Shown one piece after another: positions 54,145 through 61,812 of a DNA stretch of 64,000 nt; the stretch's first letter is position 1; each line of letters begins with the position of its first letter. The stretch spans positions 2,212,501-2,276,500 of the forward strand of contig NZ_CP049889.1 of the NCBI RefSeq assembly GCF_011299095.1, written 5' to 3'. Source of the DNA: Jeotgalibaca porci. GTDB taxonomy: Bacteria; Bacillota; Bacilli; Lactobacillales; Aerococcaceae. A program made the translations under genes and the position numbers. The notes under the pieces are model-generated. The model did no database searches. It saw only the letters and a list, made by a program, of their open reading frames with translations, and was not told the origin of the DNA.

Positions 54145-54579
54145 ATGGGTAAAAAACAAGGCGGATTTGTACTAGGAGCAATTATCGGGGGAGCAGCAGC
54201 AGCTATTACAGCACTACTGTACGCGCCAAAGTCTGGTAAAGAACTTCGTGAAGATATCTCAAATGAATTTGATGATTTTATGGATACAATGTACGACTAC
54301 AAAGACATCGCAGTTGAAAAAGGCAGCGAGTTGGTAGAAGTAGCAAAAGAAACAACAGATGATATCAAAGTTAGCTTGAAAGATACTTCAAGCCACTTGA
54401 AATCACAATATAATGAAACTAAAGGTAAAGTAACAGAAGATTTCCAAAAAGCAAAAACAGAAGTTGATAAAACAATGGCTGACGTTAAAGAAGCTGCTTC
54501 AGTTGGAAAAGATGTTGCAACTGAGGTTGTTGAAGAAGCAAAAACAGAAGCTAAAAAAGAAACAGATATGAATCTTTAA
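54145..54579 (+). CDS. YtxH-like stress protein
   Basis: This 144-residue protein has the YtxH motif: an N-terminal glycine/alanine-rich hydrophobic segment (G-A-I-I-G-G-A-A-A-A) ending in L-L-Y-A-P-K-S-G-K-E-L-R. A long charged helix rich in Lys, Glu and Asp follows, resembling LEA-like proteins. The function is unknown, and Bacillus ytxGHJ is a sigma-B stress operon. AAGGAGAG precedes the start. It is 35 bases after the DUF948 gene and ends at a perfect palindromic terminator. Confidence 0.87.
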   Translation: MGKKQGGFVLGAIIGGAAAAITALLYAPKSGKELREDISNEFDDFMDTMYDYKDIAVEKGSELVEVAKETTDDIKVSLKDTSSHLKSQYNETKGKVTEDFQKAKTEVDKTMADVKEAASVGKDVATEVVEEAKTEAKKETDMNL

Positions 54580-54582
54580 TAG

Positions 54583-54614
54583 CAAAAAGAGACTGGCATG
54601 CCAGTCTCTTTTTG
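54583..54614. terminator. 32-bp perfect palindromic terminator
   Basis: Arms of 16 bases (CAAAAAGAGACTGGCA) are perfectly self-complementary without a spacer, centred on GGCATGCC. It ends exactly at the pepQ stop and serves both convergent genes. Confidence 0.93.
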
Positions 54615-55733
54615 TTAGCTTTTCATAAAATCTGTATATGCGGTTAGATGTGTCGGGAAAAATGTGAAAGAATGGAAGCCATGTTCATCTAAGTAACCAC
54701 AGTCTTCAATTCTGACACCTACTTCATTGGGGATATAAATACCGGGTTCAATTGAGAAACACATATTTTTTACAAGCGGCATTTCATTTCCTTCCATAAT
54801 TGAAGGGAACTCATGGACACTTTGTCCTAACCCGTGACCGAGACGATGGTTAAAGTAAGTGCCATACCCTTGATCCGCAATAATGTTGCGTGCGATACCA
54901 TCTAAGTTAGAAGCAGACATATCTAATGTAGCTTTTGCCATAGCCGCATCATGTGCGTTCAAAACAAGGTTATAAACTTTTTCTTGTTGTTCGGAAGGAG
55001 CGTCACCGAAGAATAATGTCCGCGTAACGTCGCTAGTATATCCTTCATAGACAACACCTAGATCAAATAACACAAACTCATTTGTTTTGAGCTTTCTTTC
55101 TCCGGGAGTCCCATGTGGGTTTGCAGCATTGTCACCAAAGAGTACCATCGTGTCAAAACTCATCTGACTAATTCCGCGCTTTTTTAATTGGTATTCGATT
55201 TCTGCAACGATTTCAAGTTCACTTACTCCAGCATGAAGGGCAAGTGCTCCGATTTTGATAGCTTCATCAGCCCAGTATCCAGCTTTTTTCATTTTTTCAA
55301 TTTCATCGGCTGATTTGCTGATACGCAAGTTTGCCATAAAAGGAGAGTAGTCGAAAGTAAAACAGCCTCTAGGGAAAAATTCTTGTAGTGCCTCCAGTTT
55401 TTGAACAGTTAAATGTTGTTTTTCTATCGCCCAATTAGAGTGCAATATTCCTTTACTAATTATCAGAGTTTGGATGATTTCCCAAGGGTTTTGGGTATCA
55501 AGGTAACTTTCCACCTGGATGTTGGAAACGGTTGCTTTGGCATCTTCAATTTCTAAAGCAGGGGTGAAGAGAATTGGAGTCGCATCCTTAAAAATCATGA
55601 ATGCTAAAATGCGTTCATGTGGCTCGCTCAAATAACCCGTCATTAAATGGATTGTACTGGGGTCGCTAAAAAATGCAACGTCGATATTATTTTTTTTCAT
55701 ATCACTCATAATACTTTTTATATTATTATTCAA
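54615..55733 (-). CDS. pepQ: Xaa-Pro dipeptidase PepQ (M24 family)
   Basis: PepQ cleaves Xaa-Pro dipeptides, completing peptide use. The 372-residue pita-bread metallopeptidase shows the metal ligands in F-D-L-G and S-D-V-T-R-T, the H-G-L-G-Q histidine, S-I-E-P-G-I-Y and R-I-E-D. The start is TTG with AAAGGAGG 7 bases upstream. It is divergent from ccpA, the arrangement known from lactobacilli and streptococci, where CcpA acts on pepQ. A cre-like site lies between them. Confidence 0.95.
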   Translation of the reverse strand: MNNNIKSIMSDMKKNNIDVAFFSDPSTIHLMTGYLSEPHERILAFMIFKDATPILFTPALEIEDAKATVSNIQVESYLDTQNPWEIIQTLIISKGILHSNWAIEKQHLTVQKLEALQEFFPRGCFTFDYSPFMANLRISKSADEIEKMKKAGYWADEAIKIGALALHAGVSELEIVAEIEYQLKKRGISQMSFDTMVLFGDNAANPHGTPGERKLKTNEFVLFDLGVVYEGYTSDVTRTLFFGDAPSEQQEKVYNLVLNAHDAAMAKATLDMSASNLDGIARNIIADQGYGTYFNHRLGHGLGQSVHEFPSIMEGNEMPLVKNMCFSIEPGIYIPNEVGVRIEDCGYLDEHGFHSFTFFPTHLTAYTDFMKS

Positions 55734-55758
55734 TTTATTTTCCTCCTTTTTGTGGTAT

Positions 55759-55787
55759 ATTATAACACATAATCAAAATTGTGAAAA
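55759..55787 (-). promoter_or_regulatory. Promoter of pepQ
   Basis: On the minus strand TTTTCA, 17 bases and a perfect extended -10 (TGTTATAAT) precede pepQ by 25 bases. Confidence 0.65.
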
Positions 55788-55796
55788 AATAGTTGC

Positions 55797-55812
55797 TTTT
55801 TTCATGAAAAAA
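55797..55812. promoter_or_regulatory. 16-bp palindrome, possible operator
   Basis: TTTTTTCATGAAAAAA is a perfect palindrome in the pepQ-ccpA divergent region. A second TTTCATGAAA copy lies 31 bp away centre to centre (55831-55840), about three helical turns. Confidence 0.4.
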
Positions 55813-55815
55813 CAA

Positions 55816-55829
55816 CTAAAACGCTTGCA
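55816..55829 (+). promoter_or_regulatory. Candidate cre site (CcpA operator)
   Basis: CTAAAACGCTTGCA matches TGWAANCGNTNWCA in 11 of 14 positions, with the central AACG intact. It overlaps the ccpA -35 box, so negative autoregulation of ccpA is the simplest reading. Confidence 0.6.
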
Positions 55830-55853
55830 ATTTCATGAAAATAATGATAAGTT
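55825..55853 (+). promoter_or_regulatory. Promoter of ccpA
   Basis: TTGCAA, 17 bases and extended -10 TGATAAGTT end about 78 bases before ccpA. The spacer contains the TTTCATGAAA palindrome (55831-55840). The -10 box is identical to that of hrcA. Confidence 0.65.
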
Positions 55854-55930
55854 TTCATAGAGAATAAAATGCTATCTTTTAGTAGAGATAAAAAAATAAA
55901 AAACATCTGAATATAAAGGAGAAATAAGTA

Positions 55931-56944
55931 ATGGAGAAACAAACAATTACAATTTATGATGTTGCCCGCGAGGCCAACGTCTCTATGGCTACTGTTTCAC
56001 GTGTTGTAAACGGAAACCCAAACGTAAAACCATCTACACGTAAGAAAGTATTGGAGGTAATTGATCGCTTAGACTACCGTCCTAACGCTGTTGCCCGTGG
56101 ACTTGCCAGTAAGAAAACAACGACTGTTGGTGTTCTTATCCCAGACGTTACGAATGTGTTCTTTGCATCACTAGCTCGTGGTATTGACGATATTGCTACT
56201 ATGTACAAGTATAACATTATCCTAGCAAACTCTGACCAAAATGAAAATAAAGAAATCCAAGTTCTAAACACTTTGTTAGCTAAACAAGTGGACGGAATCA
56301 TTTATATGGGTAACAAGATTACAGACGAACTACGTGCAGAATTTGCACGTTCTAAAACACCTGTTGTACTTGCAGGGACTGTTGATCCTGACCAAGAAGT
56401 TGGTAGTGTAAACATTGACTATATCGACGCGACAGAAAAAGTAATTGCAAAATTAATTGAAAGCGACAGAAAAAATATTGGATTTATTTCTTCTCAAATC
56501 GCTAATCCTATCAACGGTCAATACCGCTTGAAAGGATACAAAAATGCGCTTCTATCTGCAGGTATTACTTATGATGAATCCTTTGTTTTCGAAAGTGATG
56601 GATCGGTTGACGCAGGCGAGAGCATGGCAGCACAGTTACTTGAAAAAGGAATTGATAGTGCCTATGTTACGGACGATGAGTTAGCAATCGGTTTGCTAAA
56701 CGGTATTATTAACGCTGGCGTTAATGTACCAGAAGACTTTGAGATTATTTCAAGTAACAACTCTAAAATTACTGAAATGGCTCGTCCAAAACTAAGTTCG
56801 ATTATGCTTCCGCTTTATGATATCGGTGCAGTAGCAATGCGTCTTCTAACTAAAATTATGAACAAAGAAGAAATCGATGAAAAAACAATCACGTTGCCAT
56901 ACAAAATTGTTTACCGTGGCACAACAACGCTAGAAGAAGAATAG
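55931..56944 (+). CDS. ccpA: Catabolite control protein A
   Basis: CcpA is the LacI-family master regulator of carbon catabolite control, binding cre sites with HPr-Ser-P. The 337-residue protein has the N-terminal helix-turn-helix (T-I-Y-D-V-A-R-E-A-N-V-S-M-A-T-V-S-R-V-V-N-G), the hinge helix R-P-N-A-V-A-R-G-L-A, and the periplasmic-binding-protein-like core. AAAGGAG precedes the ATG. It is monocistronic, with a bidirectional terminator shared with the PBP gene. Confidence 0.97.
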   Translation: MEKQTITIYDVAREANVSMATVSRVVNGNPNVKPSTRKKVLEVIDRLDYRPNAVARGLASKKTTTVGVLIPDVTNVFFASLARGIDDIATMYKYNIILANSDQNENKEIQVLNTLLAKQVDGIIYMGNKITDELRAEFARSKTPVVLAGTVDPDQEVGSVNIDYIDATEKVIAKLIESDRKNIGFISSQIANPINGQYRLKGYKNALLSAGITYDESFVFESDGSVDAGESMAAQLLEKGIDSAYVTDDELAIGLLNGIINAGVNVPEDFEIISSNNSKITEMARPKLSSIMLPLYDIGAVAMRLLTKIMNKEEIDEKTITLPYKIVYRGTTTLEEE

Positions 56945-56962
56945 AAATGTTAATGATTCAAA

Positions 56963-57009
56963 TAAAAAACAGAGGAGCGGGGAGATAATTCCCGATCCTC
57001 TGTTTTTTT
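56963..57009. terminator. Bidirectional terminator between ccpA and PBP gene
   Basis: The stem AAAAAACAGAGGA-CGGG / CCCG-TCCTCTGTTTTTT has one mismatch and A and T runs on both sides. Confidence 0.9.
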
Positions 57010-57019
57010 ATTCGTTACT

Positions 57020-59677
57020 TTAACTACCCTCAGATTCTTTTGCAGCTTCTTCAGCTTTCTTTTTAGCTTCTTCTTCCGCCTTTTTCTTGGCTTCTTCTTC
57101 CGCCTTTTTCTTGGCTTCCTCTTCCGCTTTTTTCTTAGCTTCTTCTTCCGCTTTTTTCTTAGCTTCTGCCTCAGCTTTTTTCTTAGCTTCAGCATCTTTC
57201 AATTTCTTTTCCTCAGCATTCCAAAATGCTAACTTGATATCAGCATCTGTCGCTCCTGGAGAGAAGTTGTAAGTAGGTGCTTTCGGAAGATTTGTTTCTT
57301 TGAATAAATCTGTCGTTTTAGTTCCATCTATATTTACCGAACGATTAGAACCCGGAATGGTTACTTTACCAGCAAGTGTTCCCGTGGAAGCGACCACAGA
57401 TTTTTCAACTAAACCACCCGGACGCTGATGGATTTGATCAATACCGAAAGTTTCAGGATTCACGGCATGAACTTTATTTGCGATCAGTGACCAATATTGC
57501 ATGTTGTTAAGTGAGGGCCACCCTGTAAAGTATGGATCATAGAACGCATGCGTTTCATATTTATTATTGTAACCAACCCATGAACTTAAGGTAACGGTAG
57601 GAGTACTGCCAATAAACCAGTAGTCTGTATTCTTGTCTGATGTACCAGTTTTGGCTGCTAAATCAGGGTTGAAGTTTAGGTAGTTTGTAATTCGGTTTGA
57701 GAACCCTAGATCAACAACATCCCGCAGGATATCCAAAGTGAGATAAGCTGTTTGATCGGAGAAGACTTCTCTGGCTTCGTGCTCATGTTCGTAGATAATG
57801 TTACCATCTACATCTTCAATTTTTTCAATCAGGTAGTGGGGAATGAAATCGCCGTGGTTCGCAAATGTTGCAAAAGCATTCGTTTGTTCAGCAACAGTTA
57901 CGTCTGTTGTTCCCAGTGAAAAAGCTCCAAACTGTTTATTATCATCGATTAATTCATAATCCATCATATCCATGTATTTGTAAGGCTCCATACCTTTGCT
58001 CAACATTTCGAGATAAAGTTTGGCAGTCGGGTTGTTCATAGAATCATATAATGCTTTTCTAGCTGGAACCAGTTTATTGGATATAACATTTCCAATATTT
58101 GACACTTCCCAAATAGAACCGTCTGCTTGTCTCGCTTCTTCACCCATTGGCGTATCTGGCAACATTGAAGCAGGGGAGATAAGGTTCATCTCAATTGCTG
58201 GTGCATATACGGCTAATGGTTTGATTGTCGAAGCAGGGGAGCGGGGTGCATCAAATGCATGGTCCACTTGATCCGTTGAAAAATCAACGCCACCGATAAA
58301 TCCTAGAACACGACCGGTCGCATTTTCTAATAAAATACTGCCTGATTGCGCCAGTTCTGTATATTCCTTCGTTTCACCTGTTGCTTCATCTACATAGGTG
58401 TCTACATAAGTTTCTCCAAGGTTTGGAGCAAATTCCGTTGCGGCTTCTTGCATTGCGTTATAAATGTTCTTATCAATTGTGGAATAGACTTTGATTCCAG
58501 CTGTTTCGAGATAATTCTGATTTCTGAAATAGTACTCATTGTACATCTCGACGTTCGCATCAACTTCCTCGAAAGTCAAACCATTTTTCTCAGCTTCAAC
58601 AGCCATTAATGTTTCAATTGCTTGTTTTTCGACTTGTTGGTACAGATAATTATGGTTATTAAGATTGCCGTCTTTTTCAAGAATGAAGTCTGCTTCAATA
58701 TCGTAAGTCATTGCTGCATCGTATTCTTCTTTAGTTATCGTCTGTTCCTCGAACATACGGGTTAACACAGTCTTCATACGATTGACACCCGCAGAGTTAT
58801 CTTCATAGATTTCTCCCGAATTTGTATAAGGTGTGTAAATATAAGGATTCTGTGGCAGACCAACTAAGAAAGCTGCTTGCGGCAAGTTCACTTCATTTGC
58901 ATGAACTCCGAAGATTCCAAGTGCAGCTTCTTCGATTCCGGCAATGTTTGAGCCCGCACTGTTTCTACCAAATGGTGATACATTTAAATAGGCAGTAAGA
59001 ATTTCATCCTTTTCGAAATAGTTTTCCAAGCGCATTGCCAAAAGCATTTCATTCACTTTTCTGGAGAACGTTACTTCACTGGATAAGAGTTGTTGTTTTA
59101 CAAGCTGCTGTGTGATGGTTGATCCTCCGGTTGTCTCACCAAGTCCAGAAACCTCCGTTATTACGGCTCTAAAGACAGCCTTTGGAACAATACCATTATG
59201 TTCGTGGAAGTACTCATCTTCTGTGGAGATTAAGCCATTGATGATGAATGGTGAAATCTGATCGTATTGAATCACAGAACGTTGTAAGTCCGTCCGAACC
59301 TCGGAAATCAAATCACCACTACTATAATGAAGACTGGATACAAGCTCGACATTTCCAATTGCTTGGGCCATCACAGTACGATCGGGCGGCAGGTCATCAT
59401 CTACTAGGGAGGCGAATAAGCCTAAGCCAAGACCAAGACCTAAAAAGCCAAGTAAGGAAACAATCATTAAAACTGATATCATAATCGTTTTCACTACGCC
59501 GTACGTAACGTTGAAACCAAATGCACTTTTAGAAGCAATGGTATAAAGCGTATCATTCGATTTAAGTTGCCCAGATAGACGTTTGAAAGAATGCGTTACA
59601 TTCGAATACGTCTTTTTTGAGAATGAAGAAACGTGTTTAAGAAAATCATCAAACTGGTTTCCATCTGATTTATTCAT
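57020..59677 (-). CDS. Class A penicillin-binding protein (PBP2a/1b-like) with charged repeat tail
   Basis: This is the second bifunctional peptidoglycan synthase of the window, 885 residues. A cytoplasmic N-terminal part (about 1-62) precedes one transmembrane helix (about 63-92). The GT51 domain has E153 in S-T-E-D-E-Y-F, and the transpeptidase has S483-T-I-K486, an S-M-N motif and K676-T-G. The last 60 residues are repeats of E-A-K-K-K-A-E-E, expected to form a charged extracellular helix. The ATG has GAGAGGG upstream. It differs strongly from the ponA product and resembles the PBP found beside ccpA in other lactic acid bacteria. The gene name is left open. Confidence 0.93.
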   Translation of the reverse strand: MNKSDGNQFDDFLKHVSSFSKKTYSNVTHSFKRLSGQLKSNDTLYTIASKSAFGFNVTYGVVKTIMISVLMIVSLLGFLGLGLGLGLFASLVDDDLPPDRTVMAQAIGNVELVSSLHYSSGDLISEVRTDLQRSVIQYDQISPFIINGLISTEDEYFHEHNGIVPKAVFRAVITEVSGLGETTGGSTITQQLVKQQLLSSEVTFSRKVNEMLLAMRLENYFEKDEILTAYLNVSPFGRNSAGSNIAGIEEAALGIFGVHANEVNLPQAAFLVGLPQNPYIYTPYTNSGEIYEDNSAGVNRMKTVLTRMFEEQTITKEEYDAAMTYDIEADFILEKDGNLNNHNYLYQQVEKQAIETLMAVEAEKNGLTFEEVDANVEMYNEYYFRNQNYLETAGIKVYSTIDKNIYNAMQEAATEFAPNLGETYVDTYVDEATGETKEYTELAQSGSILLENATGRVLGFIGGVDFSTDQVDHAFDAPRSPASTIKPLAVYAPAIEMNLISPASMLPDTPMGEEARQADGSIWEVSNIGNVISNKLVPARKALYDSMNNPTAKLYLEMLSKGMEPYKYMDMMDYELIDDNKQFGAFSLGTTDVTVAEQTNAFATFANHGDFIPHYLIEKIEDVDGNIIYEHEHEAREVFSDQTAYLTLDILRDVVDLGFSNRITNYLNFNPDLAAKTGTSDKNTDYWFIGSTPTVTLSSWVGYNNKYETHAFYDPYFTGWPSLNNMQYWSLIANKVHAVNPETFGIDQIHQRPGGLVEKSVVASTGTLAGKVTIPGSNRSVNIDGTKTTDLFKETNLPKAPTYNFSPGATDADIKLAFWNAEEKKLKDAEAKKKAEAEAKKKAEEEAKKKAEEEAKKKAEEEAKKKAEEEAKKKAEEAAKESEGS
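57030..57192 (-). repeat. 24-bp tandem coding repeat (EAKKKAEE units)
   Basis: About six 24-base units encode E-A-K-K-K-A-E-(E/A). Third-position differences between units (for example GCC or GCT for Ala, AAG or AAA for Lys) show the protein sequence is under selection while the DNA has drifted. Copy-number variation between strains is plausible. Confidence 0.9.
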
Positions 59678-59710
59678 TTTATCCCTCTCTCTGATTGCAT
59701 AGTCTTCGCT

Positions 59711-59739
59711 ATTATATCAAAAATAGGCACGGGTATCTA
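59711..59739 (-). promoter_or_regulatory. Promoter of the second PBP gene
   Basis: On the minus strand TAGATA, 17 bases and a perfect extended -10 (TGATATAAT) lie 33 bases before the gene. Confidence 0.6.
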
Positions 59740-59760
59740 TTTTGTGGCCCGATAGATATA

Positions 59761-59795
59761 AAAAAGAAACCAGATTGTAATATATCTGGTTTCTT
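59761..59795 (-). terminator. Intrinsic terminator of trhO
   Basis: A perfect 12-bp stem (AAGAAACCAGAT and its complement) with an 8-base loop is followed by a T run on the minus strand, just beyond the trhO stop. Confidence 0.85.
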
Positions 59796-59807
59796 AATGC
59801 CGTTATT

Positions 59808-60779
59808 CTATACAGTTGCTGTCTCAAGCGTTTCGCCGATTAGGCTCAAGCGTTCTACGACCTCTGCAGTTGTTAGATTATTTTGGCTCACATAGCGATT
59901 ACGAGGGGACACACGGCATGCGTGTGTACAACCACGTAGGTATTTATGTTCGTTTTCTTCCGATGCTATGATTTGACGGTTACAATCAGGGTTACCACAG
60001 TTCACGTAGCGTTCGCATGGTGTTCCATCAAACCAATCTTTCCCAACAATTACGTGTTCTTTTTGGTTGATATCCACAGCGATACGTTCATCGAAGACAT
60101 ACATCTTACCATCCCATAATTCGCCTTGAACTTCAGGGTCTTTACCGTAAGTTGCGATTCCGCCATGTAGCTGACCCACATCTTTAAAGCCTTCTTTTAC
60201 TAACCAACCTGAGAATTTTTCACAGCGGATACCACCAGTACAGTAAGTAACAACGCGTTTATCCATGAATTTCTCTTTGTTTTCACGAATCCATTCAGGA
60301 AGCTCACGGAAATTACGAATATCGGGGCGAACTGCGCCACGGAAATGACCTAGATCGAATTCATAGTCATTACGTGCATCAATGACGACGGTATCTTCAT
60401 CCAAGATTGCTTCTTTAAATTCCTGTGGTGATAAGTATTGGCCTGTTACTTGATTCGGGTTCAAATCTTCTTCACCCAATTGTAATGAAACAATCTCAGG
60501 GCGGTAGCGAACGTGCATTTTCTTAAATGCATGTCCATCTGCCTCATCGATTTTCCACATAATGTCGTTAAAACGTTCGTCCTTATTCATGTGCGCGATG
60601 TAGGCATCCGTTTGTTCAATCGTACCAGAAACCGTTCCATTAATACCTTCTTCAGAAACAAGGGTACGTCCTTTTAGACCTAAACTCTTACAAAATTCTA
60701 AATGTTCTTGTGCAAATGCCTCAGCATTGCTAATTTCTACATATTTATAAAATAGTAGGACACGAAAATCTCCTGCCAT
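59808..60779 (-). CDS. trhO: tRNA uridine(34) hydroxylase TrhO
   Basis: TrhO hydroxylates U34 of certain tRNAs using O2 as the first step toward 5-methoxyuridine. The 323-residue protein has an N-terminal acylphosphatase-like domain (about 1-95), a rhodanese domain with Y-C-T-G-G-I-R-C (catalytic Cys), and a C-terminal Cys-rich zinc-like region (C-x4-C-G-N-P-D-C-N and C-T-H-A-C). ATG 60779 has GGAGG 8 bases upstream, and a TTG further out would overlap that site. It has its own divergent promoter and terminator. Confidence 0.95.
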   Translation of the reverse strand: MAGDFRVLLFYKYVEISNAEAFAQEHLEFCKSLGLKGRTLVSEEGINGTVSGTIEQTDAYIAHMNKDERFNDIMWKIDEADGHAFKKMHVRYRPEIVSLQLGEEDLNPNQVTGQYLSPQEFKEAILDEDTVVIDARNDYEFDLGHFRGAVRPDIRNFRELPEWIRENKEKFMDKRVVTYCTGGIRCEKFSGWLVKEGFKDVGQLHGGIATYGKDPEVQGELWDGKMYVFDERIAVDINQKEHVIVGKDWFDGTPCERYVNCGNPDCNRQIIASEENEHKYLRGCTHACRVSPRNRYVSQNNLTTAEVVERLSLIGETLETATV

Positions 60780-60815
60780 ATTTAATTCCTCCAATAATTT
60801 TTACTTTTACTCTTT

Positions 60816-60844
60816 ATTATAGTCCTAAAGCTTTATTGTGGCTA
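60816..60844 (-). promoter_or_regulatory. Promoter of trhO
   Basis: On the minus strand TAGCCA, 17 bases and a perfect TATAAT lie 37 bases before trhO. Its -35 region coincides with that of the divergent lipid kinase promoter. Confidence 0.5.
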
Positions 60845-60867
60845 CCCCTAAGCTCAAATGTTACAAT
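60839..60867 (+). promoter_or_regulatory. Promoter of the lipid kinase gene
   Basis: A weak TGGCTA, 17 bases and extended -10 TGTTACAAT lie 23 bases before the gene, back to back with the trhO promoter. Confidence 0.45.
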
Positions 60868-60889
60868 TTTGAAATAAGGAGGTCATAAG

Positions 60890-61765
60890 ATGCTAAAGTG
60901 TTTGGTTATTATTAATCCTTCTTCAGGAAAAATCCGTTATAAAGAATACTTACCGGAATTGACTAAAGTCCTCACACATAAATTTAATGAAATAGAGTTT
61001 GTTTATACCGAGAAAAAAGGTGACGGAATTCATTATGGCCGTACGATAAATGCTGATACTGTTATAGTAGTGGGCGGCGACGGCACTATTCGAGAAGTCG
61101 TGAATGGCTTGATGCAACAAAAATACATTCCCAAATTGGGTATCATTCCAGCGGGAACCGTCAATGATTTGGCTAGAGCATTAAATATACCGCTAGATCC
61201 ATTTAAAGCAATCGCAGTTCTTAAAAAGGATACAGTAAAGTATATTGATGTCGGCAAGTTAAATGAAACGTATTTTATTTCCTTGGTCGCTATTGGTGGT
61301 ATCCCTCAAGCCATTCATGATGTGCAATCAGAGTCTAAAACTAAATGGGGGAGAGCAGCTTATTTTTTCAACGGCGCCAAGTACGCGATGAAGCAACAAC
61401 CGTTTACCTATGAAATGAAAAGTGATAATCACAGTATGAGTGGGGAATCATCACTCGTGGTTCTCTCTTTACTGAATTCAGTAGCAGGGATGGGGCGTTT
61501 TTTTCAAGATGCCCGACCGGACGATGGTAGGTTTCGCATTATGGTATTTCCTACCTTTAAATTCTTGAAGGCTGGTTATTATGTTGCGCGAATTTTAGCC
61601 GGTAAAATTCAAGAAAATAAGGAAGTTGCGATTTATTCGACTAAAGAAGTGAGCCTCATACTTTCAAAGCCCTATAGCCTGAATGTCGATGGCGAAAAAG
61701 AGCAAGGGAGAGAATTGCATATACAGGTCATCCCGAAGATACTGCCTGTTTATAGTTCTCAATAA
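60890..61765 (+). CDS. Diacylglycerol kinase-family lipid kinase (DagK/YegS-like)
   Basis: This 291-residue soluble kinase of the DAGK catalytic family has the start N-P-S-S-G-K, the nucleotide motif V-G-G-D-G-T-I-R-E-V-V-N-G-L and P-A-G-T-V-N-D-L-A-R-A-L. A C-terminal beta-sandwich ends with S-L-N-V-D-G-E. It likely returns diacylglycerol released by teichoic acid synthesis to phosphatidic acid, as DgkB does in Bacillus, although related proteins phosphorylate other lipids. AAGGAGG precedes the ATG. Confidence 0.9.
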   Translation: MLKCLVIINPSSGKIRYKEYLPELTKVLTHKFNEIEFVYTEKKGDGIHYGRTINADTVIVVGGDGTIREVVNGLMQQKYIPKLGIIPAGTVNDLARALNIPLDPFKAIAVLKKDTVKYIDVGKLNETYFISLVAIGGIPQAIHDVQSESKTKWGRAAYFFNGAKYAMKQQPFTYEMKSDNHSMSGESSLVVLSLLNSVAGMGRFFQDARPDDGRFRIMVFPTFKFLKAGYYVARILAGKIQENKEVAIYSTKEVSLILSKPYSLNVDGEKEQGRELHIQVIPKILPVYSSQ

Positions 61766-61800
61766 AAAAACGGTCTGGGAGAAAAATCCAGACCGTTTTT
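61766..61800. terminator. Bidirectional terminator between lipid kinase and pepF
   Basis: A perfect 13-bp stem (AAAAACGGTCTGG/CCAGACCGTTTTT) with a 9-base loop lies between convergent genes. Confidence 0.93.
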
Positions 61801-61812
61801 CATAGTACTTTA

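Noticed and set aside
57030-57192. CRISPR-like tandem array
   Set aside because: The 24-base period has no spacers and lies in frame inside a PBP gene. It is a coding repeat.
57087-57272. Ala/Ser/Phe-rich frame on the plus strand opposite the PBP tail
   Set aside because: It is the antisense shadow of the AKKKAEEE repeat, with no start signals of its own.
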